DNA of 64,000 nucleotides from Onchidella celtica. Taxonomy: Eukaryota; Mollusca; Gastropoda; Systellommatophora; Onchidiidae. This document shows positions 11,490 through 23,596 of this stretch, piece by piece. The stretch is from positions 21,855,162-21,919,161 of the forward strand of contig OZ007569.1 of NCBI GenBank assembly GCA_963931925.1. The letters are read 5' to 3'. Both the position numbers and the translations under genes were made by a program. Below the pieces are notes generated by a model. That model had not been told where the DNA came from, searched no databases, and saw nothing but the letters and a program-made list of their open reading frames with translations. The stretch's first letter is position 1. Every line of letters begins with the position of its first letter.

Positions 11490-11905
11490 GAGTCAAGTCT
11501 GTTTTGAGTCGGTTTTGACTAAAGCTGGGTATTCATGTGTACGGAAACGGAAACGGCAAAACCACTTCAAGCGGTAAAATAGAAAGACTGTTTTCATGTG
11601 TGCGGAAATGCCCTGTCTGTAGACACGGAAACACTGACATTCTTTTTACTACTTGATGGATTTTTGACGTATCCGTTTCCATTTCCGTACACATGAAAAC
11701 CCAGCTTTAGACTTGAACTGGCTTTGAATGAACTAGCGAGGCAGATTTGTTTCAGCCTCCTTAGTGGGCGAGGCCCCGTTTAACTCAGGTCCACAAAACC
11801 GAGGCAGTACAGACTCGAACAGGGGCCCAGGAACAATGACATTATGTATGGTCTCCGCCTTTACACGCAGAAACTTACGCGTCTCTGGAAATGTGTGGTA
11901 ACAGA
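11490..11905 (+). repeat. Dispersed repeat G, copy 1 (split by MITE F)
   Basis: GAGTCAAGTCTGTTTTGAGT then, beyond the MITE, GACTTGAACTGGCTTTGAAT and CCACAAAACCGAGGCAGTAC. Non-coding, of unknown class. Confidence 0.6.
11520..11709. mobile_element. MITE F copy 1 (Tc1/mariner-like), inserted in repeat G
   Basis: Long inverted repeats starting TAAAGCTGGGT and containing GTACGGAAACGGAAACGGCA; the right end mirrors them. The related sequence at about 28015 reads GACTAAGACTTGAA where this one has GAC-element-GACTTGAA, consistent with a TA target. Confidence 0.8.
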
Positions 11906-12285
11906 CGGATAGATAGTTCAATGAAACCACAGATGATTGTCCAATTAACAACACAAGGTTTGTGGCGCGAATTTGGGGGGGGGGGGTGGGTTGAGATGTG
12001 AGATATTTTTTAAAGGCGGAGGGGCGGGGGGGGGGGCAGTGCCGGCATTAGGCCACTGCGGGACCCAATAATTATAATAGTCGTTGCTGTTCTTTATAAA
12101 ACCTGCAATGTGGTGTTATTAGCTGTATGTTGTAATATGTGGCCGACAACACTGGATGACCCTAGCGCCAGGCCCGCCTAAGGGGCAGTCACCAGTTGGG
12201 AGCAATGAGTTCAATTGGCGTAAAGCCTGCCTGGGGATTGGGGGAGGTGGTAGAGGAGTGCAAATAATCAGCTTGAGCATGCTGG

Positions 12286-12430
12286 GAGTTTGAGTTTGAC
12301 TTTGAGTTTGGGTTTGACGGCGCGTCGGCACGCTAAAAGGCCACACTGCAGCTATCACTGTCATTTGAGAATGTAACGTACGTCATGTATGTTTCGTATT
12401 CAGAGCTTCTAAATTTGGCAGGAGAATTAG
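12286..12430 (-). repeat. Dispersed repeat B, copy 3
   Basis: Reverse copy carrying GGCGCGTCGGCACG and TTTCGTATTCAGAGCTTCTA; truncated. Confidence 0.65.
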
Positions 12431-13911
12431 ATCTACATACTTTTGTATCATCATCCTGGGAAATATCAGTAGTTCTGATGGATGCAAAACCAAGGTTTCT
12501 GGTGTAGACAAGGAACGCTGCTAGACCTATCCAACGCCCAATCCCCCTCCCCCCTTTAAAAGTAGAGCGATCATCAGCAAAAACACTTTGATTATGCAAA
12601 TGACTGTAGTTAAAGGCTATGCGAGAAGCCGCAGTTACACAGAGCAGTGATTGTTGCCAAAGGTTACCACGGGGGATGACAAAAAGAGGTGCCACAGCTT
12701 ATCAGCTAATGAAAACCATGTAAAATCTGCGCACACACTGAGAAGCGGCTGCGTGTCGCCCTAGGCAACGACCTCGCATGAAAAGAGAAAATTGGCCCTA
12801 CACCGGCGGTGCATACAGAGAATAATACCCCTTTAATAATTCACGTCTCTTTGTTTTAATAACTCACGGATTCCGTTTTATGTGTGGCTGTCATAAAATG
12901 GCCTTTAGCCTTGCAGGGGGAAACAACCACCAAGGGCCATCATCCAGAAACAACAAAAATCAGAAAAAGAAAGGGGTGTATATTCAAATATAGTGAAATC
13001 GATTTGGGAAAATCGACTGCGCGAGTACGATTCCGGCCGATTTTCTTGGATTTTTCTTTTTTTGGGAGGAGTTTCTGTCTCCTCAGCAGCGTCTACATAC
13101 AGAGCTGTTCATGAACGTACGATGTTACGTGAATATATTTAATTGTGTTTACCCTAAGTTGGCTGACATCATAAATGTACTGAGGCCCTGAGAATTGTAT
13201 TCCAAGGTTTTTGAAAAAAAATAATCTAGATGACTTGTTGCAGGGAAAACACAGCCACGAGATATGAATAAGAGGGATGAATAGAAAAAAAACAACAACA
13301 AACAGTTAAGATCCATCTGCGGTGGAGCAAGTATGTAGCTTAACTCCAAATTATATAGCCCGGAGATCCACTGTGATCCACTCCAGCTGACCAGGGTGTC
13401 AGGTCGCTTCAGGTTGACCTGACCAGGTGTTGGGAAGCGAATTTGGCTACGCCGTGGTGGTGAGCCGTTGGCTGCCAGCGGTGGTGATACCCTGAAGAGG
13501 AGGACGAGCCTGCGCTGCTACCCGACCTGGACTAGTTTAACCGATTTTTTTTTTATTGATGCAAATGCCTATGGCTGTGATGGTCTCTAAATAAGGATCT
13601 TCAACATATTCCAAATTATATTCGTCATATTTGAGCTTCTCGGGCTACAGAAAGAACTTTCATCCTAACATTATGGGCACACTGGGCAGTTGCTCAGGAG
13701 CCCCATGCATGGGCAGTTTGGGAGAGTTTCTGAGTAGTTGCGTAGTGGGCGGGCCGCAGCCTACTGCTTTGCCTGGAGACCTATAATGATGTGAAGACGG
13801 CCCTGATTTCAATTTGGATGTGAAGCCCTGAATTTAGTGGTTCTAGCACCTGTCAGAAAACACAACCAGGATAAATCAAAAAAGTCCAAAGTAGTTTGGG
13901 TGAAAACCACT
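12431..13911. other. Intergenic, no gene seen
   Basis: A GC-rich block at 13365-13540 with TCAGGTTGACCTGACC (an imperfect palindrome) is unexplained. A possible hAT-like remnant follows. Confidence 0.4.
13662..13804 (-). mobile_element. Possible hAT-like remnant
   Basis: The minus strand starts TCAGGGCCGTCTTCACATCA, a hAT-like terminus. GGGCAGTTGCTCAGGAGCCC-type sequence follows toward the other end. A related piece lies inverted inside the element at 30734. Confidence 0.35.
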
Positions 13912-14234
13912 GTATCAGTTTTAGAACCACTGCATCATAGGTTTAAAACCATTGTATCATAGGTTTAAAACCACTGTATCACAGGTTTAGAACGACGGTA
14001 TCAAGGGTTTTAAACCACTGTATCACAGGTTTAGAACCATTGTATCATAGGTTTAAAACCACTGTATCACAGGTTTAGAACGACTGTATCAAGGGTTTAA
14101 AACCACTGTATCACAGGTTTAGAACCACTGTATCATAGGTTTAAAACCACTGTATCATAGGTTTAGAACCACTGTATCATAGGTTTAAAACCACTGCATC
14201 ACAGGTTTAGAATCACTGTATCACAGGTTTAGAA
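13912..14234. repeat. 22-bp minisatellite
   Basis: About 14 units of AGGTTTAAAACCACTGTATC plus AY, alternating TTTAAAACC and TTTAGAACC forms. No spacers or cas genes, so not CRISPR. Confidence 0.9.
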
Positions 14235-14458
14235 ACCTTTTACAAAGACTTCCCCTCCCCCGAGTCGTGTCTGTGAACTATTGACCATGGAACAGCTTTT
14301 GATCCATCAACCGTTTAGAGCCAGTGGATGGAAAGATCAACACAGTAAGCCGTAGATCAGTTGTTTTTTTGTCTACAGATATTTAACTGCATGTTTTAGA
14401 TCTCGTCAATATCACAAATTTAAGAGAAAAAAAATGTGGTTAGAGAAGTGTAGAAAAG

Positions 14459-14706
14459 TAAGGCTGTGATTTCATGTGTGCGGAAACAGAAACGGCAACG
14501 GAAATGTCAAACATCGACCAAGTAGTAAAAAGAAAGAGTGTTCCCATGTGTATATGAAAACAGCGTTTTGTCGCACATGAAAACATTCATTCTATTTCTA
14601 CTGAAAGGTTTTTGGCGTTTCCGTTGCCATTTTCTGTTTCGGCACGCATAAAAACGCAGCCTTTCCCTGGCCGTTTCTGTTTCTGTGCACGTGAAAACCC
14701 AACTTA
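14459..14706. mobile_element. MITE F, copy 2
   Basis: GTGTGCGGAAACAGAAACGG at the left and CACGTGAAAACCCAACTTA at the right; interior holds further inverted units, as if partly duplicated. Confidence 0.7.
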
Positions 14707-14950
14707 AGCCTTTCAGGACGTCAGTGTTAGCTCTGGACGTAATTAATTTTTTTTCCACTTTGGGAAAAAAAAAAACAGCATGGTTCAGAAAAAAGGCCGA
14801 AAAAAAATGTGTTAATAATAAAGTAAAATGTTATTATTGAAATAAAAGAGAATTGAATGTAGAATACAACAACATAAATCGGCGATACGTCCAAACCTCG
14901 TTTTTCACTGGCACCGATAAATCGGTGATACGTCCAGAAAGAGCTGGGTA

Positions 14951-15117
14951 TAAAGCTGGGCTTTTTATATGTACGGAAACGGATGGCAACGAGAAGGACA
15001 AAAAAAAAACAAAAAAAAAACATTGGAGTAGTGAAGTAAAAAGAATGTTTTCATGAGTACGGCAACGCTGTTTCAGCACATGTGGAAATGCTCTTTCTCT
15101 TTTCCGTTTCCAGCTTA
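14951..15117. mobile_element. MITE F, copy 3
   Basis: TAAAGCTGGGCTTTTTATAT at the left and TTTTCCGTTTCCAGCTTA at the right. Confidence 0.7.
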
Positions 15118-16232
15118 CAATTAATTTGTCTGTCACATATCAAACGTGTTACTATCAGCCAGAAAATGCCGCACCATTACATTGGGCATCCTATTACAAT
15201 GTCACGAATCTTCATAATGTTAACATGCAGTGGTGAAGTTGGCCATTAACAGAATAAGTATATATTTTACATCATTTTATTCCCCAGTGATAAAGGCTGG
15301 ATGGGGTTCTGTTTTCGATGATCTTCCAAGACCCGCCCCTTAGATCTTAGTATCATCAGTTAGATGGGTTTTTTGTGTGTGTTTTTTTTACGTATAAGTC
15401 GACACCTCCGCGTTAATTAAACCTTAATGTAGAAATATAAGCAGAGCCAAGGAAGGTCCATCATTTTCTTCCTAAATAACCATCTGAGAAAGGGACTGAG
15501 TCAAATATAGATCACTTGCTTATTTGATGGAAGATTTTCAGTTAATCTTTAAACTTTTAGGGTCATATGCAAAACGCATTGTTAGGCCTTGCAAGATGCT
15601 AATCCTGCTATTCGGTGATCGACTGAGCAACGCGTTTTGTGTCCTAGCCCTTAGCCTTTAGACATGCTCCAATTGATGCGCAGATTATTTTCGAATTCTA
15701 AGGATTTGAAAGTTAGAGTCGAGAAAAAAATGCGCTCTAGGCATCAAAATCGATACCGATAACTTGACACTTTTGGGAATCAGAATTTCATGATGATGAT
15801 CTATTCGATTCTGTGTATAAGCAGCAAGTATCGGCCCACACACCCCTGCCATGCTTCAATTATCAGGGAAGTGAGATCAGTATCGGGTTATGGTGATAGT
15901 TGGATATCACAGCAATTTTGTCCCCGGCTGGCGTAGTTCAGACCTTGTTACCCACGATTTGGCCCAACCATTGGGGGCTGTGCTGGGAAATCACTGAGAC
16001 TTGTCCAAACAGGGATCACACATCGCTATTATGGGTTAAACATCGCACTAAGAGATAAAAAGACCTGTTTTTCCTGCCCGGCGGGGTGGACACATAGCAG
16101 CATTCAGAGGGAAATAATGGTAGATAATTGTCATATCAGGTCACAGCCGGCAGCTGATCTTCACGCGTATGGTTTGAGATCTGATGCCAGTAGGAATATG
16201 TTTGCGCTGACTTGTGGGGGATGGGGAGGGGA
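15118..16232. other. Intergenic, no gene seen
   Basis: Non-repetitive AT-rich DNA without recognisable coding or repeat structure. Confidence 0.45.
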
Positions 16233-16665
16233 TACCATTCTAAGCCCGGTCAGACACAGTCAGATGCTGGCAGACAAGAAGAGCATACCATAATTCCTAC
16301 ATTTTGTTAATAAATCCGGGGTGACCCGTTCATGCTAAGCCCGGTCAGACAGTCAGATGCTGGCAGACAAGAAGAGCATACCATAATTCCTACATTTTGT
16401 TAATAAATCCGGGGTGACCCGTTCATACTAAGCCCGGTCAGACACAGTCAGATGCTGGCAGACAAGAAGTGCATACTATATAATTTCCTATATTTTCTTA
16501 GCAAATCAGGGAAGACCCTATCATACTAACCCCGGAGAGACCTTAACCCTACCATACTAAGCCCGGTCAGACATTGTCAGCTTCTGCCATTGTATTTTCT
16601 TGGGTGTACATTTTGTTGGCAGCATCTGGCTGTGTCTGACTGTGACTGACTGGGCTTAGTATTTG
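16233..16665. repeat. MITE D, internally tandem copy
   Basis: About four units with GATACCATTCTAAGCCCGG at the left and GACTGGGCTTAGT at the right, in inverted orientation. Two consecutive units near 16286-16421 are almost identical, implying recent duplication. Confidence 0.75.
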
Positions 16666-16853
16666 CCTTAGTGATCTTGAGTGCCCACTGTATGCAGCAA
16701 GGCATCAGCGCAGTGATCACAGTGTCAGCAAACACTAGAGCAACTGTAACAACAAAAATACCCACGGCAACAACAGCCAACTGTCAAAGAAAAATAATCA
16801 ACAGTTCTCATTTTGATACTGTCAGACTGATATAATTCATATTGCCGCCTTGG

Positions 16854-17022
16854 TTCTTGTTTGTTCTTACTCCACTTTTTACACAACTGAGAAATTCGAC
16901 GTTAAACGTCTGCGGCTTTAGTATTAAGATAGGAAGTTACGGAGAATAAATCAGAACTAAAAGGGAAAACCAGCTTCATAAGTGCCACAATGCATTTTAA
17001 GCAAGTGTCAAAGTGTGCATTT
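16854..17022 (-). mobile_element. MITE A, copy 2 (truncated)
   Basis: Starts TTCTTGTTTGTTCTTACTCC on the plus strand and carries the reverse interior (AGTGCCACAATGCATTTTAA); the far terminus is missing. Confidence 0.65.
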
Positions 17023-18330
17023 TTACCTCCTTTACCTACTTAAATATCTCCAGTTTTCCATATAATTGAGACCACGAGAGAGTGAACGGAAATCGGCCAA
17101 GCCATTAGTCTCTGGCCAATTACTACGAGTCATGCAACTTGTAAACACCCACAAGGGTGCCCTGCAAACTTTGAACCAATCAGAAAGTCAGAATGCCTAC
17201 CATTCCAGTCTCATATCCCTACTAACTCAACAAGCAGAACTAAAATAATGCAGAGCTGGTAAACGTTGAGACAATGCGAACACAGGGCAACTTATTATTA
17301 TTAGCCTACTATTATTATTATTTTGTGGGCACATGATTCCGCTGCCCACCAAACCATTAATGCAGTCTGCAATAATAATTTACGTGAATTCTTTTATGGT
17401 TTCCAATGTTTGGATGAAGTTTATCCCATGACATCCTGAGAACAAAATCCTGATAATGAACTGGATGGGGCGATGTCATGAAAACCATATCATAATCATG
17501 CGTTTTGTGCGACAATATTAACCTGAAAAAAAAAAGATAATTGTGATCATGAATTCTATGTGACGATATCCTGAAAACGATCATCAGTAAAAAGTGCATA
17601 AAATTTAACAGTTACACATTTGACATGGGGAAAAGATTCTTATTTTGAATGCACGGAAGAGATTTTTGTTTGTGTGTGTGTGTGCATGTGTTGTTGGCAA
17701 GATTTTAAACCTTTGCATGCATAAGTGTTAAAATGGTATGTTACTCTAAGAAAAAAAAAAAAACAAAAAAGCTCTTGTAAGACCACCCTGAAAGGTTAAG
17801 GGGGGGGGGAGGGAGGGGACACGGCCCCAAGATAGGTGAATATTAATCACAGGTACTGATTTTCATATTTATGGTTACAAAGTTGTTTCGTTTGTGTCTA
17901 TCAGTATAACATTCACTCATGTTACATTCCAAATCATCATGTTCCCAAATGAAAATACTGATAAGTCGTGTTTCTTTTGACCGAGTCATTACATTTTGTG
18001 CAAAAATTACTTTTTAGCTATTTGTAATAATTCAAATCATTTTGGAAAAATTAGCAGTCATAATTTATTTTGAACTTGAACCAAATTTAATATAAAATAT
18101 TTCAAGCTCACATGACGTCCAGAGTCAAACTTTGAGCGAAACTCCACACGAAAGTTACTGAATTGATGCTTAATTTCTGTCATTTTTAATTCTTTGGAAA
18201 TTTATTCTGTACATTTTTTTTCTTGATATGTTTCTTTCACTGGACTTTATGACATGCAATTTTGTTTCTTTTTTTTTTTCTTCCCCGAAAATGTTTACTT
18301 TATTTCAAGGCTGTTGTTACTTGTACGTAC
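17023..18330. other. Intergenic, no gene seen
   Basis: AT-rich; (TTA)n near 17290-17320, poly-A at 17750, G-rich at 17801-17818. Confidence 0.45.
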
Positions 18331-18616
18331 GGTCCCCAAAAGTTTTGCGCCAGAGGAGCATATGTACACGTATCTATCCCTAACCCCGTCCATATCCTCA
18401 ATCCTAAATCTTATCGAATTCCTAGCCCTGCCCCCCCCCCCCACCCTTTCAACCAAAAAGCAGGAGGAAAACAAAACAAAACAAAACAAAAAAACTTAAA
18501 ATTTCCCCCTCTCTATCAATTAAGGCTGTTGTTAGGGGTATTTCGGGAGGAGCTCTCTGACTCTGGAGTCACAAAGGGTTTTAATACGCACCCCTAGAGC
18601 AAAAAACTTAGGGACC
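18331..18616. mobile_element. 286-bp MITE with GGTCCC termini
   Basis: Imperfect 40-bp inverted repeats beginning GGTCCCCAAAAGTTTTGCGC and (complement) GGTCCCTAAGTTTTTTGCTC. Flanked by GTAC on both sides. Contains a run of 12 C and an A/C-rich stretch. Confidence 0.7.
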
Positions 18617-18639
18617 GTACACACAAGCAACAACAACAA

Positions 18640-19130
18640 CAATTATTTCAAGCTCTGCTGTGTCCCACAGATTTTCTCTTTGTCTATGTGGCGTCCCTCC
18701 ATGATTTTTAGGGGGTTGGTGCGTGTCACTACAGTTTTCAGGCAAGGTTGTTACACCAGTCTGGTCTATCTGCATCTTTCGCTCCAGTGACTCCGGCTTC
18801 GGCCTGCGTTTCTGTCAGGATGATTGTGCTTCCTTAGCCTTTGATCTGTCAGGATCTTCTGCAAGGCAGCAGAGGTTCACGTTCGGAGTTTTCCATCTTC
18901 TATGTAGACTGCCTTTCGGGGCTTACGGTCTCTATCTAGCCGGGTTTGAAGTCAGAGTTTTCCTTCTCTTAGATAGGTTGCTTGACATTGCTCACGAGCT
19001 TCCTCTGCCCGGGCCATGTTGATCCACGGCACCTTCTAGGTGCAACCCCTTTTTCCGGGGTCCCCTATCCGCCACCCAGGGGACGCGCCCCTGTGCTGTA
19101 TGGCCCCAGCACGGGGGTTCTATGTGTTTT
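18640..19130 (-). other. Unexplained GC-richer block, possibly a LINE 5' region
   Basis: The minus strand reads CACCTAGAAGGTGCCGTGGA and ATGGCCCGGGCAGAGGAAGC. The texture resembles LINE leader sequence but no EN or RT motif is present, so the identity is open. A 99-residue plus-strand frame shows no known domain. Confidence 0.25.
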
Positions 19131-19867
19131 TTTGTTCTTTCTTGGTTTGTGTGTGTGTGTGAGTGTGTGTTTGTGTGTTGTTTTATTTTAATATTATGCT
19201 ACGTTAAAAACAGTTATGGACACATTTTGTTTGTCTAAAGTGACAATTTAAAAAACAGTGCTGAGAAATTACGTGTCGAAGGACATTCTAAATTAAATTA
19301 CATTTTATTTGTACCTCATTCAAGACATTTTAATCTGCTAACAGAATCTCTTACAATTAGTACACTCGAGTCCACAATGTCATCCATGAACAAAGGAAAC
19401 AAAGCAACACAGAAGATCAGATGAGAACATAATTATATATAATATTAAATACTATTTTGTCGGATATTTTCCATATTGTCGTATGTGCATTTTTTTTCTT
19501 TTTCGAGAAACCGAGGATCGAACGTTTGAAGAGTTGTGTAAAATCAGGGTTTGGTATGGCAAATACCCCTGAAATTATGAATACATCAAGATGTGTACAG
19601 TATTTAATAATCTTTGCAGTCAGAAACAAGTTAATTGAAGTTGAAATGAAATTAACAGTTCTGGATACTGTAACTCTATTTGCTTTGGTTTATGCCTGGT
19701 TTCATTATAATTATCTTAAAAGAATTCTTCCCCACACCTCCAACGGTTACTAACTTTACTAGCCCAACTACACGGAATTTAAGACCCAATGTAGAACATT
19801 AAAATTTAGAACGACAGCTGATAGTGGACAAGAGTGTGGCATACATGCCCTGCCGTTTTCCCCCAGA

Positions 19868-20158
19868 TCGTCCACATAACTTTTCTCAAACCGGTCAGCG
19901 AGTGGTCTTCGGCGGCACAAAGTCTGGATAAAATAATTATATTGTGCAGAATCGGTATAAAATCCAAGTACAACCTTTCCCAAACATCGGCCAAGGAACA
20001 GTCTTCCGTGCCCGAAGTCTGGATAGTTTTCTTATATTGTGCCAAATCCATTAAAAAAACATAAAAAATCCAAGCACAACTTTTCTCAAACCGGCCGAGG
20101 GATGGTCTACCCCGGCACAAAATCTGGATGGTTTCATTTAATGTGCATAATATAAATC
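19868..20158. repeat. ~100-bp minisatellite, three units
   Basis: Units share ACTTTTCTCAAACCGG, GGTCT, GGCACAAAGTCTGGATA and ATATTGTGC, starting near 19877, 19970 and 20077. Ends at a run of 15 G (20159-20173). Confidence 0.75.
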
Positions 20159-20173
20159 GGGGGGGGGGGGGGG

Positions 20174-20725
20174 TATTTTGCATCACACACGGCACTACAG
20201 ATGGGTCCTGCAGAACCTGACCAAATGAAATAAAAAATAAAATAACGTAAAACGAAATAGAGTTAGAATAGAATAGAATATAGTACGGTTGAGCACAGTA
20301 GAGTAGAACTGAGAAGAATAGAACAGAATAGAAAGAAAAGACAAAATAGAAAATAAAATGAAAAAATTAAAAAGTATTGTACCTCATTCTACACCGCCAT
20401 CGCCCAATTTACAAAGAAAAATGACCATACCACTTTCTTCACCAACCGCCCCCGTTCCCCGCCTCCCATGCACGCATATTCTCCTCTTATCTCCCAACCG
20501 CCCCCCCCCCCCCCCCGTGACTAAAATAATCGAGATCAAAGTATATTTGCCACAAAATGAAACCATGTCCACTCCACCTAACCCCGACACCACAAATAAT
20601 TCCTACCGCAATTCATACTCACAGGCCTTTAACTCTGGATGTGACGTAAAATCTAACAAAAAACAAGGAGGATGTAACAAAAACTAAAGCTAATAGAATT
20701 GAAAACATTGAAATTTTACACGTCC
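20174..20725. other. Intergenic simple-sequence DNA
   Basis: (AATAGA)-like degenerate repeats at 20245-20350 and C16 at 20501-20516; no gene. Confidence 0.5.
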
Positions 20726-20964
20726 TCGCTGCAGGATTCTAAATGGCTAACTCGGTTTTTGTAAATTTTACAGGAGAGTGGAAAAACTGAAAGACAAGGC
20801 TATTATACACATTTTCGAGCTGGGAATCGGTACTAAAAATATTTCCGATTGCATATCCAGGGCTTATTTTATTTATAGGATGTATCATGTGATGTCACTC
20901 TTAATTCCAGAAAAAACCCAGCACACTGCATTTTCAGAGTTAGCCGTTTAGAATCCTGCAGCGA
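20726..20964. mobile_element. 239-bp element with 28-bp inverted repeats
   Basis: Inverted repeats at 20726-20753 and 20937-20964 start TCGCTGCAGGATTCTAAA and match at 27 of 28 positions. Interior includes TTTTGTAAATTTTACAGGAG. No coding capacity; no clear flanking duplication. Confidence 0.85.
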
Positions 20965-21605
20965 CGATGTTATCTTGTAACATTATGTACGGACAGTTAG
21001 CAGTTCGGGAGTCACAAACATTTATGGCGCATCCAGGAGCTCTTTAAAGAATAATCAAACGTACGTCGTGAGAGGATGCAGGATTTCAAATAACATGTTG
21101 AGTGATCTAACTGTGTGTGTGTGAAAGGTGAAACTCTCCAGGCAAGTGGAACACCGGACTTGTGATCAGAAATCTGACGGAGTTCAGACAAAAATGGTAA
21201 ACATTGACGTCACCTGAGTACATACCAATTACGACGGGACTTTTAATAAACGATTAAGCAAAACAAAAAAAACAAAAAACACCCACATAATTATCCATAT
21301 TGTAAGACTAGGTGCTTTTTTTTTTAATCCACCAGCTCTTTTACGGCAAACCTCATGATGTCTTTATTTATAATTATTATATTGCTTACTGCTGAGTAGT
21401 ATTAAATTAGAATTTAAAAAAAGGTTATATTCAATAAAATTGTGAGGACTGAGTTCTGAATCTAATATGTCACATTCAAAACTTATAAATATTAAGTCTA
21501 AGCGTCTTGACATTTTGACGACGTCTTGCCAGTGGAAGGGCCGAGGGACACCACTTTTGGAAGGTGCTTAGGGCATCAGTTGCCCCTTGCCTTAGTCCGG
21601 CCCTG

Positions 21606-21982
21606 TGTTTTAGGTCTTTATTTTTGGAGGTTCGCTGCTCTTGGCATTTACACCTCACTTTTCTTGTTTTTGTTTCTGTGTGTTTTTATGGTAGGGATTA
21701 GGTGAGTTTTTTGTTTAGAATTTTGCGTGGGCAGCTGTCTTGTTCGGCCTGCCCTTCTCGACTTTCAACTGCCAAGGTATCTTTAACGTGTGGAACGTGC
21801 ACAGGGGCCACCTAAGTTTTTCGTCCTTATCTGAGAAGACTAGGTGCTCATACCTGCCTGCCATAGGATAAGGCATTAAGGGACAGGAAATTTTTTTCCA
21901 ACATGCCTGCACCGACCGGGGCTCGAACCCAGTACCTTCGGTATGAGAGGCAGGCACCTTACTTCTAGTCCAACGTGTCCCC
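21606..21982 (-). mobile_element. tRNA-headed SINE, copy 2, inserted in a hAT-like end
   Basis: A 377-bp copy in reverse orientation, with the head at 21982. Flanked by perfect 12-bp duplications AGTCCGGCCCTG (21594-21605 and 21983-21994). The duplicated target itself looks like the terminal CAGGGCCGGACT of a hAT-type element, so the SINE landed in an older transposon end. Confidence 0.9.
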
Positions 21983-22123
21983 AGTCCGGCCCTGGCCACT
22001 GCATTTCATTTGTAGACCTTTTGAGATAAATAGGTAAATTTGGTGGTATTCTTATGAAGGACAGGAATGTGTGTGTGTGTGTGTGTGTGTCGGTCTGTCT
22101 GGATAGATCATTATTAAAACAAT

Positions 22124-22380
22124 AAGACAGAGGCAACTGAGATTTCTAGGACACATCTGTCGACTCAGGAGCCTCGAACATCTAGCAGTCACAGGGAAGA
22201 TCGAAGGCAGGAAAAGCAGGGGTAGACAGAGTAAAAATTTTCACTGACAGTCTTAATTCATGGACAACAAACCAACGTCACAACAACAACAACTCCTTCT
22301 TGAGGTTGGCTGATGACAGATCCGAGTGGAGAGCCATGATTGCCAATGTCTGTTCCAGACAAGGCAACTGATGATGATAT
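22124..22380 (+). mobile_element. LINE 3'-end fragment with TGA-repeat tail
   Basis: The plus strand reads RQLRFLGHICRLRSLEHLA, then GRKSRGRQ; after one frame shift it continues FTDSLNSWTTNQ and LADDRSEWRAMIANVCSRQ, ending in a stop within TGATGATGATA. This is the C-terminal end of a LINE reverse transcriptase ORF plus its 3' tandem tail. Severely 5'-truncated and frame-disrupted. Confidence 0.7.
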
Positions 22381-22855
22381 GTCTCTAGTAGGTGTAAATA
22401 TCTGTGTGACCATATTTGTCACTGTGTGATCTCTCTATGGGAGTCTCTGCGGCTTTACTGTGTTAACTGACTGTGTGTCCTCATGCCAAACTATTGATCT
22501 TGTGTTTGAACAATTTTTAACTTTGTTTGAACCTTTTTCACCTTTTTGTTTTCCTGGTGTAACATAATTTTTGTTGTTTTTTTTGTTTCATTATTGTGTT
22601 TCTTTTTGTGCAAATAGGTGCAGTGAAGAAAGAAAAATAACTGTATTTATTTGAGATAATAGATTAAAGAAAATAACTTCTTTTTTTTTTTATCTCCTCT
22701 TTGTGTCACCAGGGCATGGGTATGAGCTGTATCAGACCAGAATGTCATTGGGAGAATGGAGAGTGTCAGGGGAATGGGGGCTGTCGTAAAGTCAAATATA
22801 ATAGCAGTAGAGGAAGATAAGACCATGCAGACAAAGACCTTATCATTCTAGGAGA

Positions 22856-23292
22856 CCGTATCATACTAAGCCCGGAACGTCACAGTCAGGTGTTGGCAGA
22901 CAAGAATATCCTGTCTTTTTCTTAGTAAATCCGAGAAGACCCTATCATACTACCCGGTCAGACACAGTAAGCTCTTGCCACTATCCCTTAGGTGTATATC
23001 ATTGGGTATTTGCTGTATTGTTGTGTGTGCATTTTTGTCTTTTCGAGAAAACGAGGATTAAAAGTAGGTCGACAAAAGGGCCAGAACACATACATTACAC
23101 CACAAACACATATTTCGAAAAGTTTTTAACCGATTGAAGTTACACTAAATCTTATACTGGACACAATTAAGAATGAGAGAACCACTTTCATGACAAAATC
23201 TCAAAATCGGCGAAAACAATAATTATGGAAAATACTTCTCGATATTTTCCTGGCAGCAACTGACTGACTTTCCGGGCTCAGTATGATACCCC
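22856..23292. mobile_element. MITE D copy interrupted by another insertion
   Basis: Left end ATCATACTAAGCCCGGAACG; right end CTTTCCGGGCTCAGTATGAT. The interior is broken by a 242-bp insert (23000-23241). Confidence 0.65.
23000..23241. mobile_element. Insertion nested in MITE D
   Basis: Lies between two ATAT copies (22996-22999, 23242-23245). Its ends, GGGTATTTGCTGTATTGTTG and (complement of the right end) GAAGTATTTTCCATAATTATTG-like sequence, are a weak inverted pair. A related end, GGATATTTTCCATATTGTCG followed by TTTTCGAGAAACCGAGGAT, occurs at about 19461-19516. No coding capacity. Confidence 0.5.
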
Positions 23293-23542
23293 CCCTTAGG
23301 CAGTCACCATAGCGTTTGATACACACGTCACTGGCCATGCAAGCGTTAAGCGGGACGCCGGCTCACGTCAGCTTACAATAAACCCTGCATTAGATGGGCC
23401 TGTCTGTATTGTTATGTAATCATTATTTATTTATGATAAAATATGTGTCAGCGAGTCTGGGCGTTGTCATAATAGTAATTACGTTTTTTGTTTTTCATAC
23501 TTATAATAGAAATGTCGACGTATATATCTGTCTGTCTCTTTC

Positions 23543-23562
23543 TTCCCCCCCCCCCCACCCCT

Positions 23563-23596
<34 letters not shown>

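Noticed and set aside
12047-12260. hAT-like start CAGTGCCGGCATTAGGCC
   Set aside because: No matching second end or duplication could be placed, so not called as an element.
13912-14234. CRISPR-like repeats (also 42087-42226)
   Set aside because: Head-to-tail units with no unique spacers, in animal DNA.
18723-19022. 99-residue plus-strand frame
   Set aside because: No domain recognised and the block's texture looks like repeat leader sequence in the other orientation.
19768-20195. 129-residue minus-strand frame and overlapping frames
   Set aside because: Follows the ~100-bp minisatellite periodicity.
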